DNA from: JALYZC01 sp963725645
GTDB lineage: Bacteria > Actinomycetota > Thermoleophilia > Solirubrobacterales > Solirubrobacteraceae
Direction: 5' to 3'
DNA length: 64,000 nt
Assembly (NCBI GenBank): GCA_963725645.1
Contig: CAVRZD010000006.1
Coordinates: 620,001-684,000, forward strand
Shown in pieces: positions 18,732 to 27,400 of this stretch. The position numbers and the translations under genes are program-made. The first letter of the stretch is position 1, and the number at the start of each line of letters is the position of its first letter. The notes below the pieces were generated by a model. That model did not search any database and was not told where the DNA came from. It saw nothing but the letters and a program-made list of their open reading frames with translations.

Positions 18732-19955
18732 GTGGCCGCAACGGTCTCCGCATGCGTGATCGCACGGGACGAGGAGGAGCGCCTGCCGGGCTGCCTCGAC
18801 AGCCTGGCGTTCTGCGACGAGACAGTCGTGGTCGACGGTGGCTCCGGGGACGCCACCCTCGCGGTGGCCCGCGCGTCCGGCGCCCGTGTCGTCAAGAACC
18901 CCTGGCCGGGATTCGGCGCACAGCGAAACGTGGCCATCGACCATGCGACCGGGGACTGGATCCTCGAGATCGACGCCGACGAGCGCGTGACGCCGAGGCT
19001 TCGCGAGGAGATCCAGACGTTCCTGGCGGACCCTCCATCCGGGATCGACATCGCCGCCCTGCCCCTGCGAGACGTGTTCCTCGGCGCGCCGCTCGGACCG
19101 TCGTCGAAGTACCCGAAATACCGCTACCGCCTCTTCCGCCGTGGCGCCTATCGTCACGACGAGTCGCGCGTCGTCCACGAGGGGCTATGGGCGTTCGGAC
19201 GCCCCTGGGCGTTCGACGGCGACATCGAGCACATCCTGGCCGCCGGCTGGCGCGAGGCGGTGCACGATGCCTGGACCTACGCGCGCCTCGAGGCCGCGCA
19301 GGCGCCGCCGGCGACGTCGGGCCGTGACGTTTTCGTCGGTGCGGTGCTGCGTCCGGTCGCGAAGTTCGGGTACCGGCTGATCCTGGACGGCGGCTGGCGC
19401 GACGGCTGGCGTGGTCTTCTCAAGGTCGGCCTCGATTGCGCCTCGGACGTCGCCGTGGTCCTGCGACAGCGGCTCGGCCGCTTCGAGTCGGTGTCGGCTC
19501 CATCGCGCTCGGTGAGTCGCCACTTCGGCCAGCGCAACGTGGAGCTGGGAACGATCCGCATCGTTGCGCTCGCCGCGGGCCCGGCGGCGGCCGAGGAAGC
19601 TGCCGAATGGCTTCGCCGCGCGGCTGTGGCCGGAGCCGACGTCGGCCTGATCACCGACGCCCCGCCGCCGCCGCGCCCCGACCTGCACGTCCGCGTCGTC
19701 GACCGCGTCGGGCCGCTTGCGGTCCTCCGAGCCCTCGACGCCGAGAATCAGCTGCGTCCCGTCGACGTGCTTGTCGCCACGCGAGGGTGCGCGCGGCGGA
19801 TCGCCGGACTCGTGCCCGCGGTACTACGCGGAGGGCGCGCGGCCGCCGGGCTCGATCGCGACCCGGCGGCGATGGAGCGCAGTCTCCGCGAAGAGACGCG
19901 CGGAGCCGCGGGACCGCCCCGGGCCGGAGGCGCTGCGGTCCGCCGAGCTGAATAA
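18732..19955 (+). CDS. GT2 glycosyltransferase (WaaE/KdtX-like) with C-terminal extension
   Basis: GTG start at 18732. ACVIARDEEERLPGCLDSL, VVVDGGSGDAT and EIDADERVTP give the GT-A fold, with the nucleotide-binding Asp and D-x-D-like metal site. The KYPKYRYRLFRRGAYRHDESRVVHEGL segment matches the WaaE-type family of core glucosyl or heptosyl transferases. Residues 1-270 are the enzyme; about 140 further residues are Arg/Ala-rich with a Rossmann-like alternation and are unexplained. It would act on the cytoplasmic face during repeat-unit assembly. Confidence 0.82.
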   Translation: MAATVSACVIARDEEERLPGCLDSLAFCDETVVVDGGSGDATLAVARASGARVVKNPWPGFGAQRNVAIDHATGDWILEIDADERVTPRLREEIQTFLADPPSGIDIAALPLRDVFLGAPLGPSSKYPKYRYRLFRRGAYRHDESRVVHEGLWAFGRPWAFDGDIEHILAAGWREAVHDAWTYARLEAAQAPPATSGRDVFVGAVLRPVAKFGYRLILDGGWRDGWRGLLKVGLDCASDVAVVLRQRLGRFESVSAPSRSVSRHFGQRNVELGTIRIVALAAGPAAAEEAAEWLRRAAVAGADVGLITDAPPPPRPDLHVRVVDRVGPLAVLRALDAENQLRPVDVLVATRGCARRIAGLVPAVLRGGRAAAGLDRDPAAMERSLREETRGAAGPPRAGGAAVRRAE

Positions 19956-20016
19956 CCTCCCGGCTCATGCTGGCACGCGGCGTACCGACTCACGGGGCCG
20001 ACATCTCGGGAAGGCG

Positions 20017-20744
20017 ATGAAGCGCGCGGTGGTGCTGGCCGGGGGCCTGGGGACGCGCCTGCGGCCCTACACCGCCGTGCTGCCGAAGCCGCTGATGCCG
20101 ATCGGGGACCGGCCGGTCCTCGACATCGTCGTGCGCCAGCTGCAAGCGCGCACGGCTTCGAGCGGATCACGATCGCCACCGGCTACCTCGCCGAGCTGAT
20201 CGAGGCCTTCTTCCGCGACGGCGTCGCGCTACGGCATCCCGATCGACTACTACCGCGAGGAGGAGCCGCTCGGCACCGTCGGCGCGCTCGCCTTGATCGA
20301 CGGGCCTCGACGAGGACTTCCTGGTGATGAACGGCGACGTGCTCACCGACATCGACTACGCGCGCGCTGCTCGACCGCCACCGCGCGAGCGACGCCGCCG
20401 CCACGATCGCCACCACCAGCGCGCGAGGTCCAGGTCTCGCTCGGGGTGCTCGAGGTCGGCGACGAGGACGATCCCACGCGGCTGACCGGCTACGTCGAGA
20501 AGCCCGAGCTCGACTACGAGGCGTCAGCATGGGCGTGTACTGCTTCTCGCCCCGGGTCCTCGCGCACATCGAGCCGGGCGAGCGTCTCGACTTCCCCGAG
20601 CTCGTCCTGCGGCTGATCGCGGCCGGCGAGGTCGTGCGCGCGTGGCAGTCCGAGGACTACTGGCTCGACATCGGTCGCCACGACGACTACGAGCAGGCGG
20701 TCGAGGAGTTCGAGCGGATGCGCGACCGGCTCATCCCGCCCGAG
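20017..20744 (+). CDS. Sugar-1-phosphate nucleotidyltransferase (RmlA/GlmU-like), frameshifted
   Basis: ATG 20017 opens VVLAGGLGTRLRPYTAVLPKPL, the nucleotide-binding loop of the NTP-transferase family. After about 20150 the frame changes repeatedly, yet the pieces remain in order: ERITIATGYLAELIEAFF, GIPIDYYREEEPLGTVGAL, FLVMNGDVLTDIDY, LGVLEVGDEDDPTRLTGYVEKP, and YCFSPRVLAHI...DYWLDIGRHDDYEQA. At least five one-base shifts lie between 20150 and 20525. It activates a hexose-1-phosphate with a nucleoside triphosphate. No stop codon separates it from the next gene in the final frame; the boundary at 20744 is my estimate. Confidence 0.72.
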
Positions 20745-21925
20745 ACGTCTCGCCCTCTGAGGCTGAGGGGCCGCGACATCGTCTGCGTCGGCTTCGCCGA
20801 CTGGGACACCGAGCTGTGGACCAACCAGCACCACCTGATGTCCCGCCTCGCCGCCACCAACCGGGTGCTGTTCGTCGAGTCGCTCGGCCTGCGCCGGCCG
20901 CAGCTCGCCGCCCGCGACCTCCGGCGGATCGCTGCGCCGCCTGCGGCGCGGCGTCGAGCCGCCGCGGCCGGTCGACGGGCTGCACGTGCTCTCGCCGCTG
21001 GTGCTCCCGCTCCACCGGTTCGGACCGGTGCGCGCGCTCAACCGCCGGCTGCTGCCGCGCGCTCGTTCGCGCGCGCGCGCGCCGCCTGGGCCTGCAACGG
21101 CCGATCCTGTGGGCCTACGTGCCGCAGGCCGAGGCGCTGCTCGACGCGCTCGATCCGTCGCTGGTCGTCTACCACTGCGTCGACGACATCGCCGCGCAGA
21201 AGGGCGTCGACGCGGAGCGTTCCGCGCCGCGGAGGAGCGCTTCGCCGCGCGCGCCGACCTCGTGCTGGCCAGCTCGCCGACGCTCGCGGAGCGCATGCGA
21301 ACCCTCTCCGACAACGTCCTCGACGCGCCGAACGTCGCCGACACGCGGATGTTTTCGCAGGCGCTCGAGCCCGGGCCGGTCGATCCCGCGCTCGACGCGC
21401 TCCCGCGCCCCGGATCGTGTTCACCGGGGCGGTCGTCGCGACCAAGCTCGATGTCGATCTGCTGGTCGACCTCGCCGCGACTGCGGCCGAGGTGGAGCTT
21501 CGCGCTGGTCGGGCCCGATCGGCGCCGGCGACCCAGGCACCGACGTCTCGCGCTCGCGAGCGCTGCCCAACGTGCATCTGCTCGGCACGCGGGCCTACGA
21601 CGAGCTTCCGGCCGTCCTGCGCGGCGCCGACGCGGCGCTGATCCCCTACGCGCTCAACGAGCTCACCGCGAGCATCTTCCCGATGAAGGTCTACGAGTAC
21701 CTGGCCGCCGGGCTGCCGGTGGTCGCCACGCCGCTGCCGGCGCTCGCGGACGTGACGAGATCGCCTTGGCCACCGACGCAGCCGGCATAGCCGCCGGCTC
21801 GAGCGCGAGCTCGCCGACGACAGTCCCGAGCGCCGCGCCGAGCGCTCGCGCCGCGCCGAGCGCACACCTGGGACGCGCGCCTCGACGAGATCGGTCGGGC
21901 GGTCGCCGCGATCGAGTCGCGATGA
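20745..21925 (+). CDS. GT-B glycosyltransferase, frameshifted
   Basis: Coding resumes as RGRDIVCVGFADWDTELWTNQHHLMSRLA in the frame of the preceding gene, with no visible start codon (ACG at 20745), so either a fusion or a lost stop/start. With shifts repaired (near 20935, 21080, 21225, 21410, 21510, 21755, 21790, 21850) it continues LWAYVPQAEALLDALDP, VYHCVDDIAAQKGVD, LVLASSPTLAERM, and a family-4-like C-terminal half: NVHLLGTRAYDELPAVLRGADAALIPY...YEYLAAGLPVVATPLPAL. It ends ...AAIESR with TGA 21923-21925, overlapping the next ATG (ATGA). Probably transfers a sugar during repeat-unit synthesis. Confidence 0.68.
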
Positions 21926-23042
21926 GCGATCTGCTCGTCACCACTCACACGCCGACGCTGGGCACGGGACGGGCGCTGCGCACGTATGGGATCGTGCGTG
22001 CGCTTGCGCTCTCCGGACCACTCGACGTTCTCTACGTCCGTTTCGGCGAGGTCCGAGCCCGCCCCGAGTACCGGGCGATGGAGCACGTGCGGCTTCGTCC
22101 GGTCGATCCATCGCGCGGTGTGCGACGTGGCTGACCTACCTCCGCGCCCGTCTCGGCCGCGTCCCGCCGGCGTACGCGCGCGGCATGTCCCCGGAGCTGG
22201 CGTCGGCCGCCACAGCGCTCGCACATGAGCCCGGTCGGGGCCGCGTGATCGCGGACTCGCCGACCGCCGCCGCCGCGTTGGCGCGCCTCGGCCGACGGCG
22301 CGCCGTCATCTACAACGCTCACAACCTCGAGTCGTCCTTTCGTCACGAGCTGGATTCGCGGGGACTCGGTACTCCCGCCAGGCTCGCCGCCTTCGAGCGA
22401 CGTTTGCTGCTCGGCGCCGCCGAATCGTGGTTCCCTAGCCACGCTGACGTTGCGCGGGCGGGCGAGCTCGCGCCGGGCGCCAAGCTCCGGTACGTCCCGA
22501 ACGTGGTCGACGTCTCGGCGATCGACCCCGTCACGGTCCAGCCCGGAGCGCGGCGCGTGTTGCTCGTCGCCGACTACACGTACGAGCCCAATCGCCGAGC
22601 CGCGCAGTTCCTGGTCGAGGAGGTGCTACCGCTGTTGTGGGCAGAGCACCCCGATGCCGAGCTCGCGCTGGTCGGCCGCGGGCTCCCCGAGCTGCGGTCG
22701 GACGATCGGCGCGTTGAGGTCCTGGGTTTCGTGGAGGGTCTGCGGGCCGTCTATGCATCGGCGGCCTGCGCCGTCGTGCCGACGCACCAGGGCGGCGGCT
22801 CCTCGCTCAAGTTCATCGAAGCCCTGGCGTACGGGGTGCCAGTCGTTGCGACCCCGCGGGCGGCATCAGGGCTGGAGGTCCTGCCCGGGCGTGACTATCT
22901 CGGTGCCTCGACGGCATCCGAGTTCGCCGAACAGGTGGCGGCGGTGCTTCGTGGAGAGGCGGTCCGGATCGCGCGTCGAGGCCGTGAGCTGGCCGAGCGG
23001 AAGTACTCGATCGAGGCGCTCGCCGAGGCGATCGCGACCTGA
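21922..23042 (+). CDS. GT4 glycosyltransferase, one frameshift
   Basis: ATG 21922 overlaps the previous stop by 4 bp. SDLLVTTHTPTLGTGRALRTYGIVRALA is the N-terminal GT-B domain. A shift near 22118 is needed to pass from GVRR to TWLTYLRARLGRVPPAYARG. The C-terminal domain has VLLVADYTYEPNRRAAQFL, VGRGLPELR, VEVLGFVEGLRAVYASAACAVVP and the donor-binding SSLKFIEALAYGVPVVATPRA with its Glu. About 372 residues when repaired, which is normal. From here to about 35 kb I see no further indels. Confidence 0.8.
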
Positions 23043-23080
23043 CGTCGAACACAGGCGCACCAAAGGCCTCTTGCTCTGAC

Positions 23081-24208
23081 ATGAAGATCGTCAGCCTCAT
23101 GCCCACCTCCGGTCTCGGCGGAGCCGAGTTTGCCGCGGTCGAGTTGCTCGACGGCCTCAGGGCGCGCGGGCACGAGGTGGTGATGCTCAGCGACGAGCCG
23201 CGCATCGGGCGCGACACCGGCGTGACCGTGCGGCCGTTGGCCATCGGGCCCAAACTCTCCACCCGGAGTTGGCGTGGGCTCATCCTGCGGTGGTGGCCAT
23301 ATGTCCGTCGGCTCCATCGCGTGCTCGAGGCCGAGTGGCCCTACGACGTGCTCATGGTCCACTACAAGAAGGAACAACTCATGGCACGCTGGCTTCCGCG
23401 CAGGTTGCGTGCCACGCTCGTGTGGGCGGAGTGGGGGCCCGTGCCATTTCCGCTTCGGCGAGGCCTCCCGCGCCGGATGTACGTCGCGGCGGCGCGTCGC
23501 GCTGCGGTGATCATGGCCGTGTCGCCCGGGACCAAGGCGTCCGTGTGCGAGGTCGGCGTGCCACCCGAGAAGGTCGTGTACGTGCCCAACGCGGTGCGCA
23601 CGGACGAGATCCGTTTCACCCCTGCGGGCCGTCGCCTGCAACGTGCTGCGATGGGCATTTCGGACGACGCGTTCGTGGTTGGATGCATCTCGCGGTTCCA
23701 TCCGAAGAAGCGCAACGATGTCGTCGTCGATGCGGCGCTCGAGCTGCCCGAGGACGTTCATCTCGTGCTGGCGGGGGAGGGCGAGACCGAACGCGACCTG
23801 CGCGCCCGCGCAGCCCCCCTCGGAGGACGGGCTCATTTCATAGCTACGCCCGGCTCCGACGTTGCAGGCGTCCTTTCGGCGTTCGACGTGGTCGTCTTCT
23901 GTCCGAGTCCCACCGAGGGCGCTCCGCGGGCTGTCATCCTGGGAATGCTGGCCGAGCGGCCCTGTGTGGCCACGGGAGCCGAGGGCGTCGCCGACATCAT
24001 CACCGACGGGACGGGAGCCATCATCGATCCCGAAAACAACGCCGACGCCCTCGCCGCGTGCTTGCGGGAGTACATCGGAGCTCCGGACCGCGTGACCGCG
24101 GAGGGCGCGGAGGCGCGGCGACGTGCGGTCGCCACCTACGACATGCCGGCGGTGTCCGAGCAGGTCGAGAGGCTGTTCGGCGCCGTCGGCGCCGACTCGA
24201 GCCGGTGA
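23081..24208 (+). CDS. GT4 glycosyltransferase
   Basis: An intact 375-residue GT-B enzyme. KIVSLMPTSGLGGAEFAAVELLDGL contains the glycine-rich acceptor-side loop. FVVGCISRFHPKKRNDVVVDAA is the linker-strand motif of family 4, and VVFCPSPTEGAPRAVILGMLAERPCVAT carries the nucleotide-sugar-binding region; the usual E-x7-E is partly altered (SPTEGAPRAVILG). Donor and acceptor are unknown. It overlaps the flippase start by 4 bp (GTGA), which indicates translational coupling. Confidence 0.87.
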   Translation: MKIVSLMPTSGLGGAEFAAVELLDGLRARGHEVVMLSDEPRIGRDTGVTVRPLAIGPKLSTRSWRGLILRWWPYVRRLHRVLEAEWPYDVLMVHYKKEQLMARWLPRRLRATLVWAEWGPVPFPLRRGLPRRMYVAAARRAAVIMAVSPGTKASVCEVGVPPEKVVYVPNAVRTDEIRFTPAGRRLQRAAMGISDDAFVVGCISRFHPKKRNDVVVDAALELPEDVHLVLAGEGETERDLRARAAPLGGRAHFIATPGSDVAGVLSAFDVVVFCPSPTEGAPRAVILGMLAERPCVATGAEGVADIITDGTGAIIDPENNADALAACLREYIGAPDRVTAEGAEARRRAVATYDMPAVSEQVERLFGAVGADSSR

Positions 24209-25644
24209 GCGACCCGGCCACGGTCGGCGCTCGCCGCGCGACGTCCGACATCGCCATTCAGATCGTCGTGCGCGTGCTGAACCTCGGGCTCGGCGTGGTG
24301 GTGACTGCGGTCATTGTGCGGGCGCTTGGCGAGCGACAGTTCGGCCAATGGTCCACGCTGCTCGTCGTCACCACTCTGGCCGGTTACCTCACCGATCTCG
24401 GTCTCGAAGGCGTAGCCGTGCAGCGGGCGGCGGCGGACCCCCACCGGGAACCGGATTGGCTGGGCGCGCTGCTGTCGCTGCGCATGGTGATCGCGGTACC
24501 GGTCACTTTGCTCAGCGGCGCCATCGCCATCGCCTTGGCGCAGAACCACCGGATGCTGGTCGCAGGGCTGGTGATCTCCGCAGCGATCCTCGTCGGCACG
24601 GCCGGGACGCTGCAGGTGGTCTTCCAGTTGCGGGTGCGCAACGACATCTCGGTCGCGATCATGACCGCCAACAGCGTCCTGTGGGGCATCTCCGTGATCG
24701 CGATCGCCGCCAGCGGCGGGGGCATCATCGCGTTCTCGGTGGCGTTCCTCGCCGTGGCATGCGTCACGAGCGCACTGCAGATCGGGCTGGCGCTGCGACG
24801 GTCGTCCGTGCGTCTGCTCGGCTCGAGGGCGCTTTGGCCCGAACTCGTCCGGGTGGGCGTTCCCGTGGCGATCAGCGGGATTCTCATCAACGCCTACGCC
24901 CGGATCGACCAGATCATCGTGTTCGAGGCGGCGGGGGCTCGTCAGGCGGGCCTCTACGGCGCCGTCTATCGCGTGCTCGATCAGGCGCATTTCATCCCGA
25001 TCTCGATCATGACGACCCTGTTCCCGATCATCTCCGTCGCCTTCGCTCGCGACCGCGCGCGCGTCCACAGCCTGCTGCAACAGACCTCCGACTACCTCGC
25101 GATGGCCTCGCTCGGAGCCCTTGCGTTCGCGATCGTGGACGCCCGACCACTGGTCGTCTTCCTCTTCGGCGACTCGTTCGCCAGCGCGGCGCCGGCGCTC
25201 CCCATCCTGATGGCGGCGTTCGTGCTGATCTCCTTCGGCTACCTCCTCGGCTCGATGGTGCTGATCCTCCGTCTGCAACGGCGGTTCGTCGCTTACGCCA
25301 TCGCCGCACTCGCGTTCAATGTGGTTCTCAACCTCGCCCTCGTGCCGCAATTCGGCTTCCTGGCCGCCGCGTGGGTCACCCTGGCCACCGAGGTGCTCGT
25401 GTTCGGCTTGACCCTGCGGACCGTGCTGCACACGCTCGAGTTCCGACCCTCGCTTCAACGAATCGCGCGCTCCGTCCTTGCCGCGGCGCTGCTGGCGGTG
25501 GTGCTGTGGATGGTCGGACTGGCCGGCGGCGGCCTGGTGGCCGATGTCGTGGTCGCAGCGATCTTCTACCCCGCGCTCCTGGTCGCGCTCCGCACGCTGC
25601 GCCTGGGCGACGTGCGGGCGATCCTCCGTGACAAGACGTTGTAG
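24205..25644 (+). CDS. Wzx-like polysaccharide flippase (MOP/MATE-like superfamily)
   Basis: GTG 24205 overlaps the preceding stop. The 479-residue product has about 12-14 hydrophobic segments, starting IAIQIVVRVLNLGLGVVVTAVIVRALG and FGQWSTLLVVTTLAGYLTDLGLEGVAVQ, which is the usual opening of Wzx/RfbX-type transporters. IIVFEAAGARQAGLYGAVYRV and the LFGDSFASAAPALPIL region are also typical. It would flip undecaprenyl-pyrophosphate-linked repeat units across the membrane. The ligase/polymerase gene follows after 93 bp of unassigned sequence. Confidence 0.87.
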   Translation: MSDPATVGARRATSDIAIQIVVRVLNLGLGVVVTAVIVRALGERQFGQWSTLLVVTTLAGYLTDLGLEGVAVQRAAADPHREPDWLGALLSLRMVIAVPVTLLSGAIAIALAQNHRMLVAGLVISAAILVGTAGTLQVVFQLRVRNDISVAIMTANSVLWGISVIAIAASGGGIIAFSVAFLAVACVTSALQIGLALRRSSVRLLGSRALWPELVRVGVPVAISGILINAYARIDQIIVFEAAGARQAGLYGAVYRVLDQAHFIPISIMTTLFPIISVAFARDRARVHSLLQQTSDYLAMASLGALAFAIVDARPLVVFLFGDSFASAAPALPILMAAFVLISFGYLLGSMVLILRLQRRFVAYAIAALAFNVVLNLALVPQFGFLAAAWVTLATEVLVFGLTLRTVLHTLEFRPSLQRIARSVLAAALLAVVLWMVGLAGGGLVADVVVAAIFYPALLVALRTLRLGDVRAILRDKTL

Positions 25645-25737
25645 TCCGCATCCGATGGCCGACGTTAATGAGACCCTCCAGCGCATCCACGGCCGACGAC
25701 CCTTGGAGCCCATGCAACCCTCGCCTGCTTCGCTCGC

Positions 25738-27207
25738 ATGAACGCGGCTGGCCTGTGGCGCCTTCCGCGTCCACCGTTTCACGCACGTGACAACGCCACC
25801 CGCCAGCGGCGCGGCGATGTCATCGCGTTCCTGCTGTTCGTCCCGCTGCTGATCGTTGCGGGCTCGGCAGCCACCTCGCTCAGCTCCCAGTACGGCCCGC
25901 TCAAGGTCATCTGGGTGATGCTCGCAGCGCTTGGTGCGCTGCTGGCACTTGTCGACCTGGGCGTCGCGCTGTGCGTGCTGGTGTTCATCCTTGCGTTTCC
26001 GTTCAAGACGCAGGCGGCGTTCGGCGTGGAGGTGCACACCACCCATCTGCTGCTGGTGACGATCGCGTTGCTCACCGTGTACGGCTTCTACGCGGGGCGC
26101 ATCCGGCTCCCAAGGGGAATGCTCGTTCCAATCGCCATGATGCTGTTCGGCGGCGTGGTCGCCTCGATCGCCGGCCCGGAGACGGGGGGATCATTGGCTC
26201 GGCTCGTCAGCGGGCTGTTCCTGCCGATCATGGCGGGTCTTGCCGCGGCCGCTGCGCTAAGGCCCCGGCGGGACCTACGCCCACTCGTGATCATCGTGGC
26301 GGTCTCGCTCACTGCGGCCAGCCTCGTGGCGCTCCTGCAGTCGACGGGTCACGCGCCTGGCTTTCTCGCCCCGTCGTTCGAGAAGGACCGCGTCAACGGC
26401 CTGTTCGACCATCCGAACATCTTCGGCGGCTACCTGGCCGCCAACATCCTGCTCCTGCTCGGCGTGGGTGCGTACGCCTGGCGCCGAATGCCGCTTGCGC
26501 CCGTGGTGTTCGTCGGTCCGATCTTCCTCGGGATCGCCGGCCTCGCCGTGACGCTTTCTCGCGGGGCGCTCGTCGGCTTGGGCGTCGGCGTCGTGGCGAT
26601 CATGGTTCTCATGATCGCCCGCCGGCACGTGCTGCCGGTGCTCATTGTTCTGCTCGCGATCGTGCTCACCGTGTTCGTTGCCGTCCCCAAGGTGCCCGAG
26701 TCGCAGCGCGCCGATTTCGCCGCGCGGTTCCAGCAGCTGACCAGCCCGGGTTCGGAGACCGGACGAAGCCTGCTGTACCACAACGCAGTCAACATGATCG
26801 AGCATTACCCGCTCACCGGAGTCGGGCCGCTCACGTTCGGTGTGATCACCGCACGCACCTCCCCGATCCCGCTCCTCGAGCAGAACCTCACGCACGCACA
26901 CGACATCTTCCTGGAGACCTACCTGTCGCTCGGGCCGATTGGACTCTTCGGGTTCCTGTGGCTGGCGGGCGGCGCCATACGGCGCCTGATCCGCGCCACC
27001 CGGGGTTCGGTCGGACGTACCGACCCGTTCGTCGCAGGTTGGGCGATCGGGTCGGTGGGAGCCCTGGCGTCGATGCTCGCCCAGGGCATCGCGGACTTCG
27101 TGTTCTGGCAGATCGAGTTGCTCACGCTGCTCATGCTGCTGCTCGGAGCGGCATACGCGATCGGCCAGACAGTTGGTCGCGGAGGTCGCGCCCACCCGAC
27201 CGACTGA
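25738..27207 (+). CDS. O-antigen ligase/polymerase-like membrane protein (WaaL/Wzy)
   Basis: An intact 489-residue protein with about 12 predicted membrane segments. The large external loop near residues 330-385 contains GRSLLYHNAVNMIEHYPLTGVGP, HAHDIFLETYLSLGPIGLFGF, which is the PF04932 (Wzy_C) signature including the conserved HN and E. NGLFDHPNIFGGYL earlier is a second conserved loop. WaaL ligases and Wzy polymerases cannot be told apart by sequence; a second member at 42739 suggests that one of the two polymerises and the other attaches chains. It is the last gene before the first riboswitch-like leader. Confidence 0.87.
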   Translation: MNAAGLWRLPRPPFHARDNATRQRRGDVIAFLLFVPLLIVAGSAATSLSSQYGPLKVIWVMLAALGALLALVDLGVALCVLVFILAFPFKTQAAFGVEVHTTHLLLVTIALLTVYGFYAGRIRLPRGMLVPIAMMLFGGVVASIAGPETGGSLARLVSGLFLPIMAGLAAAAALRPRRDLRPLVIIVAVSLTAASLVALLQSTGHAPGFLAPSFEKDRVNGLFDHPNIFGGYLAANILLLLGVGAYAWRRMPLAPVVFVGPIFLGIAGLAVTLSRGALVGLGVGVVAIMVLMIARRHVLPVLIVLLAIVLTVFVAVPKVPESQRADFAARFQQLTSPGSETGRSLLYHNAVNMIEHYPLTGVGPLTFGVITARTSPIPLLEQNLTHAHDIFLETYLSLGPIGLFGFLWLAGGAIRRLIRATRGSVGRTDPFVAGWAIGSVGALASMLAQGIADFVFWQIELLTLLMLLLGAAYAIGQTVGRGGRAHPTD

Positions 27208-27291
27208 CCCCCTCCGATGTTCGTCCAGCAATCGGGGGATCAGGCCGATTGGGTCGGCGGACGGTCGATAACGGTAGGGATTCTGACCATT

Positions 27292-27392
27292 GGAGCCGCG
27301 CCGCTGAGGCGGCTCCCGACAAAGGCACACCCGTCGCGAGGCGGGGTCGCAAAGCCAGGGGTCTCGACGAGACCGCCCAGCCGCCGAAGGAG
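27292..27392 (+). promoter_or_regulatory. Putative class I c-di-GMP (GEMM-I) riboswitch, copy A
   Basis: The 5' leader of the 27401 glycosidase. A hairpin (27292-27299 with 27309-27316) is followed by GGCACACC, a stem-loop CCCGTC-GCGA-GGCGGG (27330-27345) with a GNRA loop, the block GGTCGCAAAGCCA (27345-27357), a second hairpin GGTCTC-GAC-GAGACC (27360-27374), and AGCCGCC next to the ribosome-binding site GAAGGAG (27386-27392). GNRA-capped P2, GG-x-CGCAAAGCC and a following P3 are the GEMM-I core. AGCCGCC could pair with GGCGGCT (27308-27314), competing with the first hairpin. 77 of 79 core bases match copy B. The closing P1 helix is not convincing in both copies. Confidence 0.68.
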
Positions 27393-27400
27393 CTCGCCGC

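Noticed and set aside
24136..26046. Long minus-strand open frame across flippase and ligase genes
   Set aside because: His/Asp/Arg-rich mirror of hydrophobic codons in the plus-strand membrane proteins; no start signal and no family resemblance.
27330..27392. Peptide-coding reading of the leader (a repeated Arg/Lys-rich 18-residue stretch also at 30640)
   Set aside because: The identical peptide in both places arises from the conserved RNA; differences follow RNA structure and the segment ends in a ribosome-binding site.
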